This document shows positions 26,970-35,095 of a stretch of DNA of 64,000 nt, piece after piece. The position numbers and the translations under genes were made by a program. The stretch is from contig NZ_JAVDVK010000001.1 in the NCBI RefSeq assembly GCF_031456835.1, forward strand, positions 3,100,001 through 3,164,000, read 5' to 3'. Under the pieces are notes generated by a model. It ran no database searches and was not told the DNA's origin. It saw only the letters and a list, made by a program, of their open reading frames with translations. Numbering within the stretch: position 1 is the stretch's first letter; each line of letters begins with the position of its first letter. This DNA is from Leifsonia shinshuensis (lineage in GTDB: Bacteria; Actinomycetota; Actinomycetes; Actinomycetales; Microbacteriaceae).

Positions 26970-27743
26970 ATGGAGATCGACACGGCAACCCTGCCGTTCG
27001 ACCTCACCGGCCGAGTCGCGCTGGTCACGGGCGGCAGCCGGGGACTCGGGCATGCCATGGCCCGCGGTCTCGCCGCCGCAGGAGCGACCACGATACTCCT
27101 CGCACGCTCCGAGACCGAACTCACCCGGGCGAAGGCCGCGCTCGAAAAAGTCGGAGGTCCGATTTACACCCTCGTAAGCGATCTCTCGCATCGGTCAGCG
27201 GCTGCAGAAGCCATCGGCCGCGCTGCGGAACTCGCCGGACCGATCGACATCCTTCTGCACGACGCAGGATCGTCGCATCTGCAACCCGTCGACGCGATCG
27301 ACGACGCATCCTGGGACGGCATCCTCGAACTCGATCTGAGCGCAGCGATGGCCCTCACCAGGGCGGTCGTTCCCGGAATGCGCGCGAAGCGCGCCGGCCG
27401 CATCATTTACATTTCTTCCACGTTCGGCGAAGTCTCCCTGCCGGGCCGAGGCTCCTACTCGGCCGCGAAAGCCGGTCTACGCGGCTTCGCTCGCGGGGCG
27501 GCCCTCGACCTCGGCCCTGACGGGATCACCGTCAACTGCATCGCACCAGGTCCCTTCCGGACCGAGCTGACGGAAGCCGCCGGTGCCACCCACAATCTGC
27601 AAGCGTTCAGCGATGCGACGGCATTGGGCCGTTGGGGCCGACCTGAGGAGCTGGCGGGCGTCGTAGTGCTGCTGGCAAGCGACGCCGGTTCATACATCAC
27701 GGGGACGACGCTTTTCGTCGACGGTGGCTACACCGCCCGGTGA
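26970..27743 (+). CDS. Short-chain dehydrogenase/reductase
   Basis: 257 residues from the ATG at 26970, GAGGG 5 nt upstream; GTG 26958 overlapping the hydrolase stop is an alternative. VTGGSRGLGHAMARG cofactor motif, Arg after beta-2 (ARSETEL), HDAG in place of NNAG, catalytic Ser in IYISSTFGE, YSAAK (near residue 160) and the usual end ITGTTLFVDGGYTAR. Co-transcribed with the alpha/beta hydrolase, so the two probably act on one compound. Confidence 0.9.
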   Translation: MEIDTATLPFDLTGRVALVTGGSRGLGHAMARGLAAAGATTILLARSETELTRAKAALEKVGGPIYTLVSDLSHRSAAAEAIGRAAELAGPIDILLHDAGSSHLQPVDAIDDASWDGILELDLSAAMALTRAVVPGMRAKRAGRIIYISSTFGEVSLPGRGSYSAAKAGLRGFARGAALDLGPDGITVNCIAPGPFRTELTEAAGATHNLQAFSDATALGRWGRPEELAGVVVLLASDAGSYITGTTLFVDGGYTAR

Positions 27744-27773
27744 GTGGCGCCCGCTCCGAGCGGCGCTCACCAC

Positions 27774-28310
27774 TCATATTGGTCCGCCCAGGTAATACGC
27801 ATTGCGTCCCTGGGTCGCGCAGTTGCCGCCCACGCAGCCTGTGACTGACATCCGGAAGTCGGGTGCGGTCTTGTCCCTGGGGGCGCGTACGTCGCTCACC
27901 TGCATGATGATTCCGTCACCACCAAATGTCGAGTTCCAGGAGGCTACGTTCTCGCGACGATCCGTGTCCGCTTGAAGTTGGATAAGCGAACCGTTCTCGC
28001 CCATCCATTGGATCCAGAACCCGGGGTAATCCGAGCCGCTCTCGGCCGCCAAGAGGACGCTCTGACCCGGGTCGAGATGCGTCGGGAACCCGTTGACGAA
28101 GCGGGACCCCTTGAGGAGACCAGTCGCGTGCGGCTTGATTCGTTGGCCGGTGTTGTTGGTCACCGTCATGGAAACGTATCGCATCTGGTTGGCCTCGGAA
28201 GCATCGCCGATAGTGTCCGGTGCCGCTGCGGCGGCAGGATAGATCGCTCCACCGACGAGGGCGAACGCAAAGATGGTCGCGGCGGCAGCCTTGCCGAGAA
28301 AGTGTCGCAT
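27774..28310 (-). CDS. Secreted protein of unknown function
   Basis: 178 residues from the ATG at 28310, GAAGGAG upstream. Signal peptide (KAAAATIFAFALVGGAIYPA then AAAA). The mature part is beta-rich: YVSMTVTNNTGQRIKPHATG, LDPGQSVLLAAESGS, and two late cysteines. The pattern of a Val-rich strand, NNT and a proline-glycine 'xPGxS' turn recalls aegerolysin/ET79-like small secreted beta-sandwiches, but this is not certain. It is a single gene, with a comparable exported protein at 22284. Confidence 0.75.
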   Translation of the reverse strand: MRHFLGKAAAATIFAFALVGGAIYPAAAAAPDTIGDASEANQMRYVSMTVTNNTGQRIKPHATGLLKGSRFVNGFPTHLDPGQSVLLAAESGSDYPGFWIQWMGENGSLIQLQADTDRRENVASWNSTFGGDGIIMQVSDVRAPRDKTAPDFRMSVTGCVGGNCATQGRNAYYLGGPI

Positions 28311-28555
28311 GTCTTTGCTCCTTCTACGCAGTGCCCGGCCGTCCGGATCGTCGCGTGTATGCGTGACATGAGACTAGAAATCACCCCCGGAACGATGCGC
28401 GTTGTGGTCATAGTGGTCGCGCCCGCTGCGAGCCCACGAACTGTGAGTTACGCACAGGCGAGACGCTCGGCGTTTGCCCGAGGCTGGATACGAAGGCCAC
28501 ACCAGTGAGCCGACCATTCGAAGGCCAAAAGCAGCGAGAGGACTCACACACAGAA

Positions 28556-29137
28556 ATGGCGATCTCGAACACAAAGCCGGCGGCATGCGCCGCCCTCGCC
28601 GGAGCTGCACTGCTCCTGACAGGCTGTGCGGCCACAGCTCCGGCATCGACCCCGACATCCTCGTCCCACTCCAGCTCGACGCCGTCTGCAGAATCCGCTA
28701 AGGGAATCGACTGCAATAACCTGCAGCCGGAGGTGAACCCGGCGATCTCACAACTGGGGACGAGTCTGAAGCTAGCCAACGCATCGTCTCCGCAGGAGGG
28801 CACCTATCCGGCCAAAATTGGCTCGGCGGGCGGGATATTCTGCGACTGGTTCGGCGCGGACGGCTCGAGCGTCTCGGTAGCTCTCGTGCACCTCGCTCCC
28901 CAGCGTCTCGCCGGCGAGCAGAGCGCGGTCGCCGCGTCGTCGACACCGTCGACAATTCTCGGGACGTCGCCCAATGTGTCCGTCTACGTCGCCGACAGCG
29001 GCGGCACCGCCAGCGGCGACATCGAGGCTTTCACCGACTCGGGCTATTGGATCTCGGTCGTGTCACCGTCCTTCACGACTCCTGATCGCGCGACCGACCT
29101 CCTTCGAGCTGTCCTCCAGGCCCTGCCGTCCGGGTGA
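28556..29137 (+). CDS. Putative lipoprotein of unknown function
   Basis: 193 residues from the ATG at 28556, chosen because MAISNTKPAACAALAGAALL gives a proper signal; GTG 28505 has a better-placed GAAGG but would add a charged leader. Lipobox LLTGC. A Ser/Thr-rich linker (residues ~25-50) precedes a globular domain (GIDCNNLQPEVNPAIS; GGIFCDWFGADGSSVSVALV) with two cysteines. It resembles actinobacterial DUF3558-type lipoproteins in layout, but I do not claim membership. Its 3' end abuts a decayed gene on the other strand. Confidence 0.75.
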   Translation: MAISNTKPAACAALAGAALLLTGCAATAPASTPTSSSHSSSTPSAESAKGIDCNNLQPEVNPAISQLGTSLKLANASSPQEGTYPAKIGSAGGIFCDWFGADGSSVSVALVHLAPQRLAGEQSAVAASSTPSTILGTSPNVSVYVADSGGTASGDIEAFTDSGYWISVVSPSFTTPDRATDLLRAVLQALPSG

Positions 29138-29138
29138 C

Positions 29139-29301
29139 CTAGCGTTTCTCGACGTACGTCCCTTTCACGCGCGGGTTCGCGCCGAACATGCCCACCGTCT
29201 CCCAACCCGAGGAGAAGACGTTGCCGCGATCGTTGGGGCCCCGTCACGTTCACGACGTCGAACGACGTCGTGCCCGGGTGGTCGTCGTCGCCATGGGTCA
29301 A
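29139..29301 (-). pseudogene. Frameshifted paralogue of the secreted protein at 31800
   Basis: The last 33 codons before the TAG at 29139-29141 read GPNDRGNVFSSGWETVGMFG...YVEKR. They match the C-terminus of the 31800-32222 protein (GSNDYGYVFYSGWSTVGLYS...FIEQR) at 18 of 33 positions. Upstream, the sensible reading (TTSFDVVNVTG) is in another frame; the shift falls at a GGGG/CCCC run at 29235-29242. Further upstream no single frame holds the rest of the gene, though decayed sequence may reach about 29700. Exact boundaries are uncertain. Confidence 0.6.
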
Positions 29302-29723
29302 GTGCCCGCCGGCGCCTGGAAGCCGTCCGCTATCGGGCTTGCGTCAGTGGCGGCGGTGACGGAAAGGGCCCGCGCGACTGCCGCTGCGCCGGAGAGTGCG
29401 ACACGCTCGCCTTCAAGCATCGAAGCCCCACGTGGGTGCCCCTGACGGCGACCGGCGGGGTGCAAGGTGGTGGTGTACCGCCGCGCCGCCTGAGCCGTCG
29501 CAGCCGCGAAATCGATGGTGGGGGCGGCGGGTTCCGACGCTTCAGAGTCCAAGCCACTGTCGCGATCGGAGTTCGAGACCGTCTCTGGACGAGGACGGAC
29601 GAAGACGACCCGGTTCTCGAAAGACTCGCCGAACGATGAACCGGTGCTGCCGAGAATAGTTCGGCTATCGCCGGCGCGAGTTGCGGCGTAGAGTCCAACA
29701 ATTCCCGACAACCGAGGCTGATA

Positions 29724-29954
29724 ATGCACCAGATCGTCGCGTTTCTGATCTCTGGAGATCCCGACGGTGAGCCAGAGAGCCTGATCCTTCCGCCGTCCGC
29801 CGACTTAGCCGTGCCGCCGGTGACTATTCGTCGTCCTATCCGGGCTCCGGACGGTGACCTGGTCGAAGTGTGGGAGCGCTGCAGCTGGTGCGAACCATCC
29901 ACCGCAACCTACCTACTCACCCACATCGAGGACCGCTCCAGCCGTGCTGAATGA
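29724..29954 (+). CDS. Small protein of unknown function
   Basis: 76 residues (MHQIVAFLISGDPDGEPESL to the acidic end HIEDRSSRAE) with a Cys-x-x-Cys pair (RCSWC, about residue 52). GAGG lies upstream of the ATG. Its stop codon coincides with the first base pairs of a 16-bp perfect hairpin, as expected for a real transcribed gene. No family recognised. Confidence 0.5.
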   Translation: MHQIVAFLISGDPDGEPESLILPPSADLAVPPVTIRRPIRAPDGDLVEVWERCSWCEPSTATYLLTHIEDRSSRAE

Positions 29955-29990
29955 GGTCGTTCACCCCCTGAATCGGGGGTGAACGACCTC
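29953..29990. terminator. Perfect 16-bp stem terminator
   Basis: GAGGTCGTTCACCCCC (29953-29968) and GGGGGTGAACGACCTC (29975-29990) are exact reverse complements around a 6-nt loop. The structure begins inside the stop codon of the 29724 gene and precedes the 30035 gene. It lacks a T-run but is by far the strongest hairpin in this stretch, and could work on either strand. Confidence 0.85.
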
Positions 29991-30034
29991 ACTCTCTCCG
30001 GCATAAAGTGTTCTTCTTCGGCGAGAGGAACCCG

Positions 30035-30301
30035 ATGTCGAACTCCACGCTTGAAATCAACGGACACTGTTACCGTCTTCCCGATGAGAACCTGGAGGCG
30101 GCCCGCGACCAGATCGTCCAGCTGGTGCGCTCAGGCGGCGGATTTCTGACCGTTACGACGGGTGCCGGGATGGTGGATGTGCTCCTCTCACCAGGAATGG
30201 ACCTGCGAATCGTGCACCGCCAGGAAACGAGTGAATATGAAGCAGCGGGGGCGGTTGGAGCTGAGTTTGTGTTCCCGAGTTTCGACGAGTACGGGCTCTA
30301 A
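30035..30301 (+). CDS. Small protein of unknown function
   Basis: 88 residues from the ATG at 30035 with AGAGGA 6 nt upstream; GTG 30008 is an alternative lying close to the hairpin. The sequence is acidic and mixed alpha/beta (STLEINGHCYRLPDENLEAA; FLTVTTGAGMVDVLLSPGMD). No signal or membrane segment. It converges on the 30298 gene with a 4-nt overlap. Such small proteins sit beside DUF7882-like genes in Microbacteriaceae (recollection, not tested). Confidence 0.65.
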   Translation: MSNSTLEINGHCYRLPDENLEAARDQIVQLVRSGGGFLTVTTGAGMVDVLLSPGMDLRIVHRQETSEYEAAGAVGAEFVFPSFDEYGL

Positions 30302-30639
30302 CGCCCGGAGGCTCCTCTTAGCAGCACACTCGTTCCGGAGACCAGGTCGCCGTCCTCGTCGGTGACCAGCAGCCCGGTCGGAGAGGACGCCGATACCCGT
30401 AACCGCTCCACCCACTCGTGGGACAGCTCCGGCCACCGGGAACCATCGAAACGGAAGTACAGGGCATGGGCGGAATCCAACCAGATCGTGCTGCGACCGC
30501 CTCCGGTCGCGGCCGGCTCCCGCCAACTCATCGCAAAGGACTCATGACGCCGCAGCTTGGACAGGATGACGACTTGCAGGTGCGCGAGCTCACGGTCCGG
30601 GAACTCGATCCGCACCTGGTCGTACAACATGTAGCCCAC
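30298..30639 (-). CDS. DUF7882-like small protein
   Basis: 113 residues from the GTG at 30639 with GGGAGG 5 nt upstream. The pattern YDQVRIEFPDRELAHLQVVI, KLRRHESFAMSW, a Trp-Leu (IWLDSAHALYFRFDGSRWPE) and SSPTGLLVT matches the short actinobacterial family often found near regulatory or ligase-like genes. Function is unknown. The overlap of 4 nt with the 30035 gene is convergent. Confidence 0.7.
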   Translation of the reverse strand: MGYMLYDQVRIEFPDRELAHLQVVILSKLRRHESFAMSWREPAATGGGRSTIWLDSAHALYFRFDGSRWPELSHEWVERLRVSASSPTGLLVTDEDGDLVSGTSVLLRGASGR

Positions 30640-30874
30640 GGCACCTCCCGGATTGACTGGACCGGCGGCGTGCCGCCCGGCCGCCGGGGTTGGAGTGCCG
30701 CCTACCGGCGGCGCTGTTCTTGTCGCGCTTCGGCCTGAGCCTTCTTCTCTTCGGTGCCGTTGCGGGGACGGCGATGTTGGTTATGGCTCTCGCCCTCGGT
30801 GAACAACTGTTTCTTGTGCCTTCCGGCGAGAGTTCTTGATGTCTTGACCAGGTTCTTGAGCACGAGAGCGAGCG
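30640..30874. other. Gap between DUF7882-like and DUF4239 genes
   Basis: No confident gene. A minus-strand frame 30702-30863 would encode about 53 very basic residues (start GTG at 30863; GRHKKQLFTEGESH, ending EARQEQRRR) but has no ribosome site. It may be read-through sequence of the DUF4239 transcript. Confidence 0.3.
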
Positions 30875-31663
30875 TCAGGTTCGGGCGCCCCACTGCTGGA
30901 GCAGCCGAGAGAAGTCGCCCGGGTCGACAGCGATCGTGCCGGCGTATGGGTGGTCCATGTCGGCGGTGACAAACATCACGAGTCCGATGAACAGGGCGAG
31001 GAGGGCCGCCATCAAGAGGTGCAGGCGGACGCTTTTCACGTCGATGCACGCAATGAGTATGGCGTTGATGACCGCGCCAACCCAGATCACCAGCCAGAAC
31101 AGCGGCGGCAGTTGGAGGGTGGTGGCGTCCGTCCGGGCGCGGCGTGATTCGACGAAGCCGTCGAATGTTGCCAAGAGCTGGGTGAGCTGCGCCTGCTCGC
31201 GTGCGTTCTCCGGAGAGAACGAATAGATGCCTCGTTCCAGTTCATCGACGACCGGGGTGCTCTTGTCGGGGAGCTGGCCGCGGCTCTGCTGTGGCCAATC
31301 GCCGTCGATCACTGTGTGGACGTAGGTTTTCAGATCGTCTTGCAGTTCGCCACGTAGCGGCTGCGGTAGCGCGGCAACGCCGCGATACAGGGCGCCCAGC
31401 CGCGACGCTTCCTCGAGAGTCGCCGAGTGCGTGTCCGTGTAGTCGCTGTATACAGAAACCGCAACAAGCCCCAGAAGGATCCCGAAGAACACTCCAAAGG
31501 TGCCGGCGACGTAGCCGAGCACCCTGTCCCACTGGACGGGGTCCGTCGCGTTGCGTCGCACGAACGGTCGCAGCAGCAAAACGATCGCGCACGACCCGGC
31601 GACGAACAAAATGACGAAGGCAGGCAGGGCGATGACATCAGGCAGCTCGTAGAACCAGGTCAC
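30875..31663 (-). CDS. DUF4239 membrane protein (bestrophin-like)
   Basis: 262 residues from the GTG at 31663, GAGGAG upstream. Two N-terminal helices (PAFVILFVAGSCAIVLLLRP and VLGYVAGTFGVFFGILLGLV), a cytoplasmic helical domain with SATLEEASRLGALYRGVAAL, and two C-terminal helices (LFWLVIWVGAVINAILIACI; LHLLMAALLALFIGLVMFVT) followed by DMDHPYAGTIAVDP. This order is typical of DUF4239. Role unknown; a channel-like function is suggested only by fold relatives. Confidence 0.85.
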   Translation of the reverse strand: MTWFYELPDVIALPAFVILFVAGSCAIVLLLRPFVRRNATDPVQWDRVLGYVAGTFGVFFGILLGLVAVSVYSDYTDTHSATLEEASRLGALYRGVAALPQPLRGELQDDLKTYVHTVIDGDWPQQSRGQLPDKSTPVVDELERGIYSFSPENAREQAQLTQLLATFDGFVESRRARTDATTLQLPPLFWLVIWVGAVINAILIACIDVKSVRLHLLMAALLALFIGLVMFVTADMDHPYAGTIAVDPGDFSRLLQQWGART

Positions 31664-31799
31664 GGTCGCTCCTCGTAGTCTGACGACGTCATCCTAGATC
31701 GCGGGTCGTCCATCGGGGCGTACATCACCGCGCCCGCTTCCGGGGCGGTACGGAGGCTTCGGTCGGCCCTCCCTTTGCGCAGGAGGTCCGCTTCGGCGG

Positions 31800-32222
31800 T
31801 TACCGCTGCTCGATGAACGTGTTGAGCACGCCCGGGTTGCCGCTGTACAGGCCGACGGTGCTCCACCCGGAGTAGAACACGTACCCGTAGTCGTTCGAGC
31901 CGATCCACTTCGTGTGGGCGGTTGCGTAGTCCGGGACCGGGGTGCCCGGGCCGCTGTAGTTGAGCATCATCGCGGCCGCTCGCAGCTCAACGCCGGGGGC
32001 GATCCGGGAGCAGGAGAGCCGGGTGCGGATCTGCATGAACCCTGCATTGTTGTTGGTTTCGTAGGAGGTGGTGCAGCGGTAGTCGGGCGTGACGTGGGTG
32101 ATGAGTTGGTTCGGGGCTTGGAGCTCGCCGTTGGCGGGGGCAGCTGTGGCGCCAGAGGCTGCGGTGAGGGCAAGGGCGGCCGCGGCAGCTGCGGCGATCG
32201 CCGCCTGGTAGATCTTTTTCAC
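31800..32222 (-). CDS. Secreted protein of unknown function (paralogue family)
   Basis: 140 residues from the GTG at 32222, with GGAG 6 nt upstream; 13 further upstream codons lack a start context. The signal peptide is Ala-rich (KKIYQAAIAAAAAAALALTA; cleavage near ATAAPA). Two cysteines (YRCTTSYETNNNAG and LSCSRIAPG) probably form a disulphide. The C-terminal motif SNDYGYVFYSGWSTVGLY recurs in the frameshifted relic at 29139. The family is unknown to me. Predicted to act outside the cell. Confidence 0.75.
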   Translation of the reverse strand: MKKIYQAAIAAAAAAALALTAASGATAAPANGELQAPNQLITHVTPDYRCTTSYETNNNAGFMQIRTRLSCSRIAPGVELRAAAMMLNYSGPGTPVPDYATAHTKWIGSNDYGYVFYSGWSTVGLYSGNPGVLNTFIEQR

Positions 32223-32678
32223 GATGGTCTCCAATGACGTAGTCGAAGCTGAGGCGTCCACGGTGGTGCCTCTTCCTCAACGGTCACAGAGTTGTCCGGT
32301 CCGCCCGGTGTTGTGCTCATACTGATTACCGCAGCGAGTGCCGTTACTGGTACCGCCGAGCCCATGACCGGGACAGCCGGTGGCTGGTCAGATGCCGGGC
32401 CCCGCAGTCACCGCACCGGTACACCGCAACTGGGAGCCGGGCGCCGCGGCCACGCTGGCGGATACGCGAGACCGCTGCACGGGCAGCGCTGATCGTCGGA
32501 TGGGGGACCTCCGTTGAAAGACGGTGGTGATCACGAGGTCAGCGTAGCGTGACCGGTCCCGGACTGCCATGCCGTACCGGTCTCGCGGAGCCGTGAACAG
32601 TATGACCGCAACCCGGTCGGGGATGCGCGAGCCGACGAGCCTGAGAGGACAGCGAACCCCCACGGAAGGACACCGACT
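32223..32678. other. 456-bp gap without a convincing gene
   Basis: This gap carries the leaders of the secreted-protein gene (minus) and the MEKHLA gene (plus). GC-rich frames exist on both strands but are short or run antisense to the MEKHLA gene, and lack ribosome sites. No tRNA, repeat or strong hairpin was noticed. Confidence 0.5.
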
Positions 32679-33212
32679 ATGCAGGCGACCGCAGCTGACG
32701 AGCAGTTCCTCTCTCAACTCGTCTCCTCGTATGAGACGTTCACGGGCGGCCGGTTCCCCATCGACGGTCACGGTGCCGTTCCGCTCGGCCGGGCTCTCCA
32801 GGAGGCGCCGTTCGGACTGTTCGCCCACAACGCCGACGCCGACCCGCTGTTCGTCTTCGCGAACAACGCGGCGGCTGCCGAGTTCGGATACCAGCCCGCG
32901 GAGATGATCGGGATGCCGTCCCGGCTTTCCGCCGCGCCTGGAATCGACCAGGAAGAGCGGTCCCGGTTGTTCCGCGCGCTGGACGAGGCCGGTTACTTCG
33001 CGGGATACCAGGGCAGGCGGGTCCGCAAGGACGGGAGCGTCTTCTGGATCGCCGACGTGACCATCTGGAACATCGAGGACACCGGCCATCGCCGGATCGG
33101 TCAGGGCGCCCTCATCCGCAGCTTCATCGACCCCCTGCGCCGCAGCGGCCGCAGCACCTACGGGGCCGCGCAGCTCGCCCACTCGCAGGTGATTCCGATG
33201 GCCGGGGTCTGA
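32679..33212 (+). CDS. MEKHLA-domain (PAS-like) protein
   Basis: 177 residues from the ATG at 32679. The pattern matches the MEKHLA family: SYETFTGGRFP, ALQEAPFGLFAHNADADPLF, ANNAAAAEFGY, the diagnostic EMIGMPSRLSAAP, GYQGRRVRKDGSVFWIADVT and VTIWNI. MEKHLA is a PAS-related sensing domain also found at the end of plant HD-ZIP III proteins; bacterial stand-alone forms have no known role. It is followed by a decayed response-regulator tail on the same strand. Confidence 0.88.
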   Translation: MQATAADEQFLSQLVSSYETFTGGRFPIDGHGAVPLGRALQEAPFGLFAHNADADPLFVFANNAAAAEFGYQPAEMIGMPSRLSAAPGIDQEERSRLFRALDEAGYFAGYQGRRVRKDGSVFWIADVTIWNIEDTGHRRIGQGALIRSFIDPLRRSGRSTYGAAQLAHSQVIPMAGV

Positions 33213-33241
33213 GTGCCCGTTGCACCTCCCCCGAAGGCGCC

Positions 33242-33351
33242 CCAACGGCGATCAAACGCAACGACACCCATACCTCGAGCAGCTCGTCGCGGCCGGCAAA
33301 GCCGTCCGAGACCAGCGGTACGGCACCCTGGGGCGCCCCGAGCTGAAGTAG
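33242..33351 (+). pseudogene. Relic of a CitB/DctR-type response regulator C-terminus
   Basis: PTAIKR (33242-33259), then an 11-nt extra segment (33260-33270), then YLEQLVAAGKAVRDQRYGTL and GRPELK up to a TAG at 33349. This matches the end of the regulator at 19453 (PTARRYLDHLADIG; RYGTPGRPEIEYQL). Removing the 11 nt restores the frame, and the TAG sits where the functional gene has the Tyr of EYQL. Reading continues after it as RLSGRW. The receiver domain is absent. Confidence 0.7.
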
Positions 33352-33393
33352 CGGCTCTCCGGCCGCTGGCGCTTCGCCAGGGAGAAGATCCCG

Positions 33394-33963
33394 TCACGGA
33401 CCCGACGGCGGGCCTTCCCCGATGTGCGTCGGAACCCCCTCGAACAGCTGCAGCCTGCTGTCGAAGGTGCGGAGCCCAGTCGTTTGCAGCACCACGTCCG
33501 GCCAGCCGTCGTAGATTCTGTCGGCACCCGTGACTCCGTTGACGACGGGGAACACGACCACGCGATACCGGTCGACCAGGCCTGCCGACAGCAGGGAACG
33601 GCACAGGCTCGGGCTTCCCAGGGTCCGCAGCGGGACGTCGCCCTGTTTCAGCTGCCGCACCGCCTCCACGGCGTCGCCGTTGACGACGGCCGTGTTCTCC
33701 CAGCCGAGAGGCTCCGTCAGGGTCCGGGAGAAAACAATCTTCTGCCGGTCGGTCAGCGAGGACACGTCCTCCTCTCCTGTCTCCGCGAACCCCTGGAACA
33801 GCCGGTACGTGCGGGAACCCATCAGCAGCGTGTACCGCTCACGGGCGTCTTCTGCCAGGAACTCGAAGTACTCCGGGCCGCCCATACCCCACAGTCCTGG
33901 CCAGCCCTCCGCAGACCCGTACCCGTCGAGCGAGGTGATGTAGTCGATCATCAGCTCAGCCAT
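33394..33963 (-). CDS. RibD/dihydrofolate-reductase-family protein
   Basis: 189 residues from the ATG at 33963 with GGAGGG upstream. Typical strands: MIDYITSLDGYGSAEGWPGL, YTLLMGSRTYRLFQGF, QKIVFSRTLTEPLGWENTAV, VRQLKQGDVPLRTLGSPSLC and DRYRVVVFPVVNGVTGADRI. These proteins reduce pteridine- or pyrimidine-like substrates with NADPH; individual members are rarely characterised. A second, frameshifted relative is at 36796. Confidence 0.88.
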   Translation of the reverse strand: MAELMIDYITSLDGYGSAEGWPGLWGMGGPEYFEFLAEDARERYTLLMGSRTYRLFQGFAETGEEDVSSLTDRQKIVFSRTLTEPLGWENTAVVNGDAVEAVRQLKQGDVPLRTLGSPSLCRSLLSAGLVDRYRVVVFPVVNGVTGADRIYDGWPDVVLQTTGLRTFDSRLQLFEGVPTHIGEGPPSGP

Positions 33964-34149
33964 GCCACCCTCCGTTCCGGCTTCACAGTCCTGCGAACCA
34001 TACCCGGCGGCCGTGCCCGCGGGTAGACCCATCGGCTGTGCACAGTATGAGCAGAATGAGGCCACGACGGCCGGGGTCAGGCACCATGGAAGAGTCAAAA
34101 GGACACCGCCGGCGGTGAGAGCGGGTCCCCCTTTCGCAAGCCTCTCCAC

Positions 34150-34432
34150 CGCCGCCGGATCACCAGCCGCGGTGACGGGGGATGGGTCTAGGGTTCACCG
34201 TTCCGCGGCAGCATGGCGACGATTCACCCCCGACGTCGCCACCGGCGCACGCCAAGCGTGACGCCGCGGGATCCCGGCGACCATCTGACGGCGCTGGGAT
34301 CCCGCCCACCTCGTCGCCGCGCCAACCTCCGGGAGTACATTAATGGCTGACATCATCTGGCGCGTCGCTAGCGACCCCAGCTCGCACGCGTTCGCGCACG
34401 CCATCACCGCCCTCAATCATGCGCGCCGGCAG
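34150..34432. other. Gap with doubtful small ORF
   Basis: No confident gene. A plus-strand frame from 34343 (MADIIWRVASDPSSHAFAHA...) runs 84 codons with a weak GGGAG upstream, but its second half is Arg/Pro-rich. It could be a small gene or chance. The hairpin at 34266-34305 lies in this gap. Confidence 0.35.
34266..34305. repeat. Inverted repeat with 20-nt loop
   Basis: GCGGGATCCC (34266-34275) and GGGATCCCGC (34296-34305) are exact reverse complements. The structure precedes the doubtful ORF at 34343 and could be a terminator, a regulatory hairpin or the footprint of a lost element. Confidence 0.5.
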
Positions 34433-34859
34433 TCACCGCCGAACAGCCGGGCACCGTTCCGCCGCATCCGTACCCGCGCAGCTCGCATTCAAGCGACGGC
34501 AAGGGCTGGACGCCGCCTCATCGCCGAGTTCCTCACATCCAAGCCAAGTCGCCCAACTAGACCGTGCAGCCTCACTTTCGGCAGCCCCGGCAGGTGACCC
34601 CCCGCCCTGGACCCTCCTCACCGTCCCTTCGCCAGGCGCCGCGAGCGTCGCCGACCGTGTCTTCCTCGAGCTGCGTGAACGTGTCGACGACTTGATGTGC
34701 GAGCCTCCCCTTTCATGGAAGCGCGCCCGTGCCCGGCCGGCTCGATTTGTTCGAGCCGGCGTGTCGCGGTGCGTTCGTCGGCGATGTGCGACCGGCCTCA
34801 AACTTCGACGAGGGGTCGGCCAGGCGTCGGTCGGCCGGCGAATCCGATTCCGTGGTTCC

Positions 34860-35060
34860 GTGAATTCGTGGGGTGCGGGCAGGGCGAGGATCTCCGGCTC
34901 AATCTCCTCGTGGTCAATGGCGCAAGGCCCCACAACCTGGACCTCGTCGTACGCCACGACCTCCATCAGGTTGGCGCCGAGCACGGCACCGAACCGGAAT
35001 TCGAGGAAGTCCGTCCATCCCCACGCGACGCCGTGATGGTCTCAGCCAGTGCGAGACCAC
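34860..35060 (-). pseudogene. Possible fragment of an unrecognised gene
   Basis: The minus strand here reads as sensible protein, unlike its Arg-rich surroundings: HHGVAWGWTDFLEFRFGAVL followed by GANLMEVVAYDEVQVVGPCA and IDHEEIEPEILALPAPHEFT. A stop lies just upstream in this frame, and a further sensible piece (SVVSHWL) sits in a different frame before it. This suggests a decayed 3' gene part. I do not recognise the family. Confidence 0.35.
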
Positions 35061-35095
35061 GCTCGAGTCGATGGAGGGCTGTAGGGTGAACCGAT

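Noticed and set aside
30702..30863. Basic 53-residue minus-strand ORF
   Set aside because: No ribosome site and strong Lys/Arg/Gln bias at the end; recorded only within the gap entry.
34433..34860. Remaining part of the long minus-strand frame after the protein-like segment
   Set aside because: Beyond about 34860 the translation becomes Arg/Ser-rich and uninterpretable, so only the 34860-35060 part is reported.
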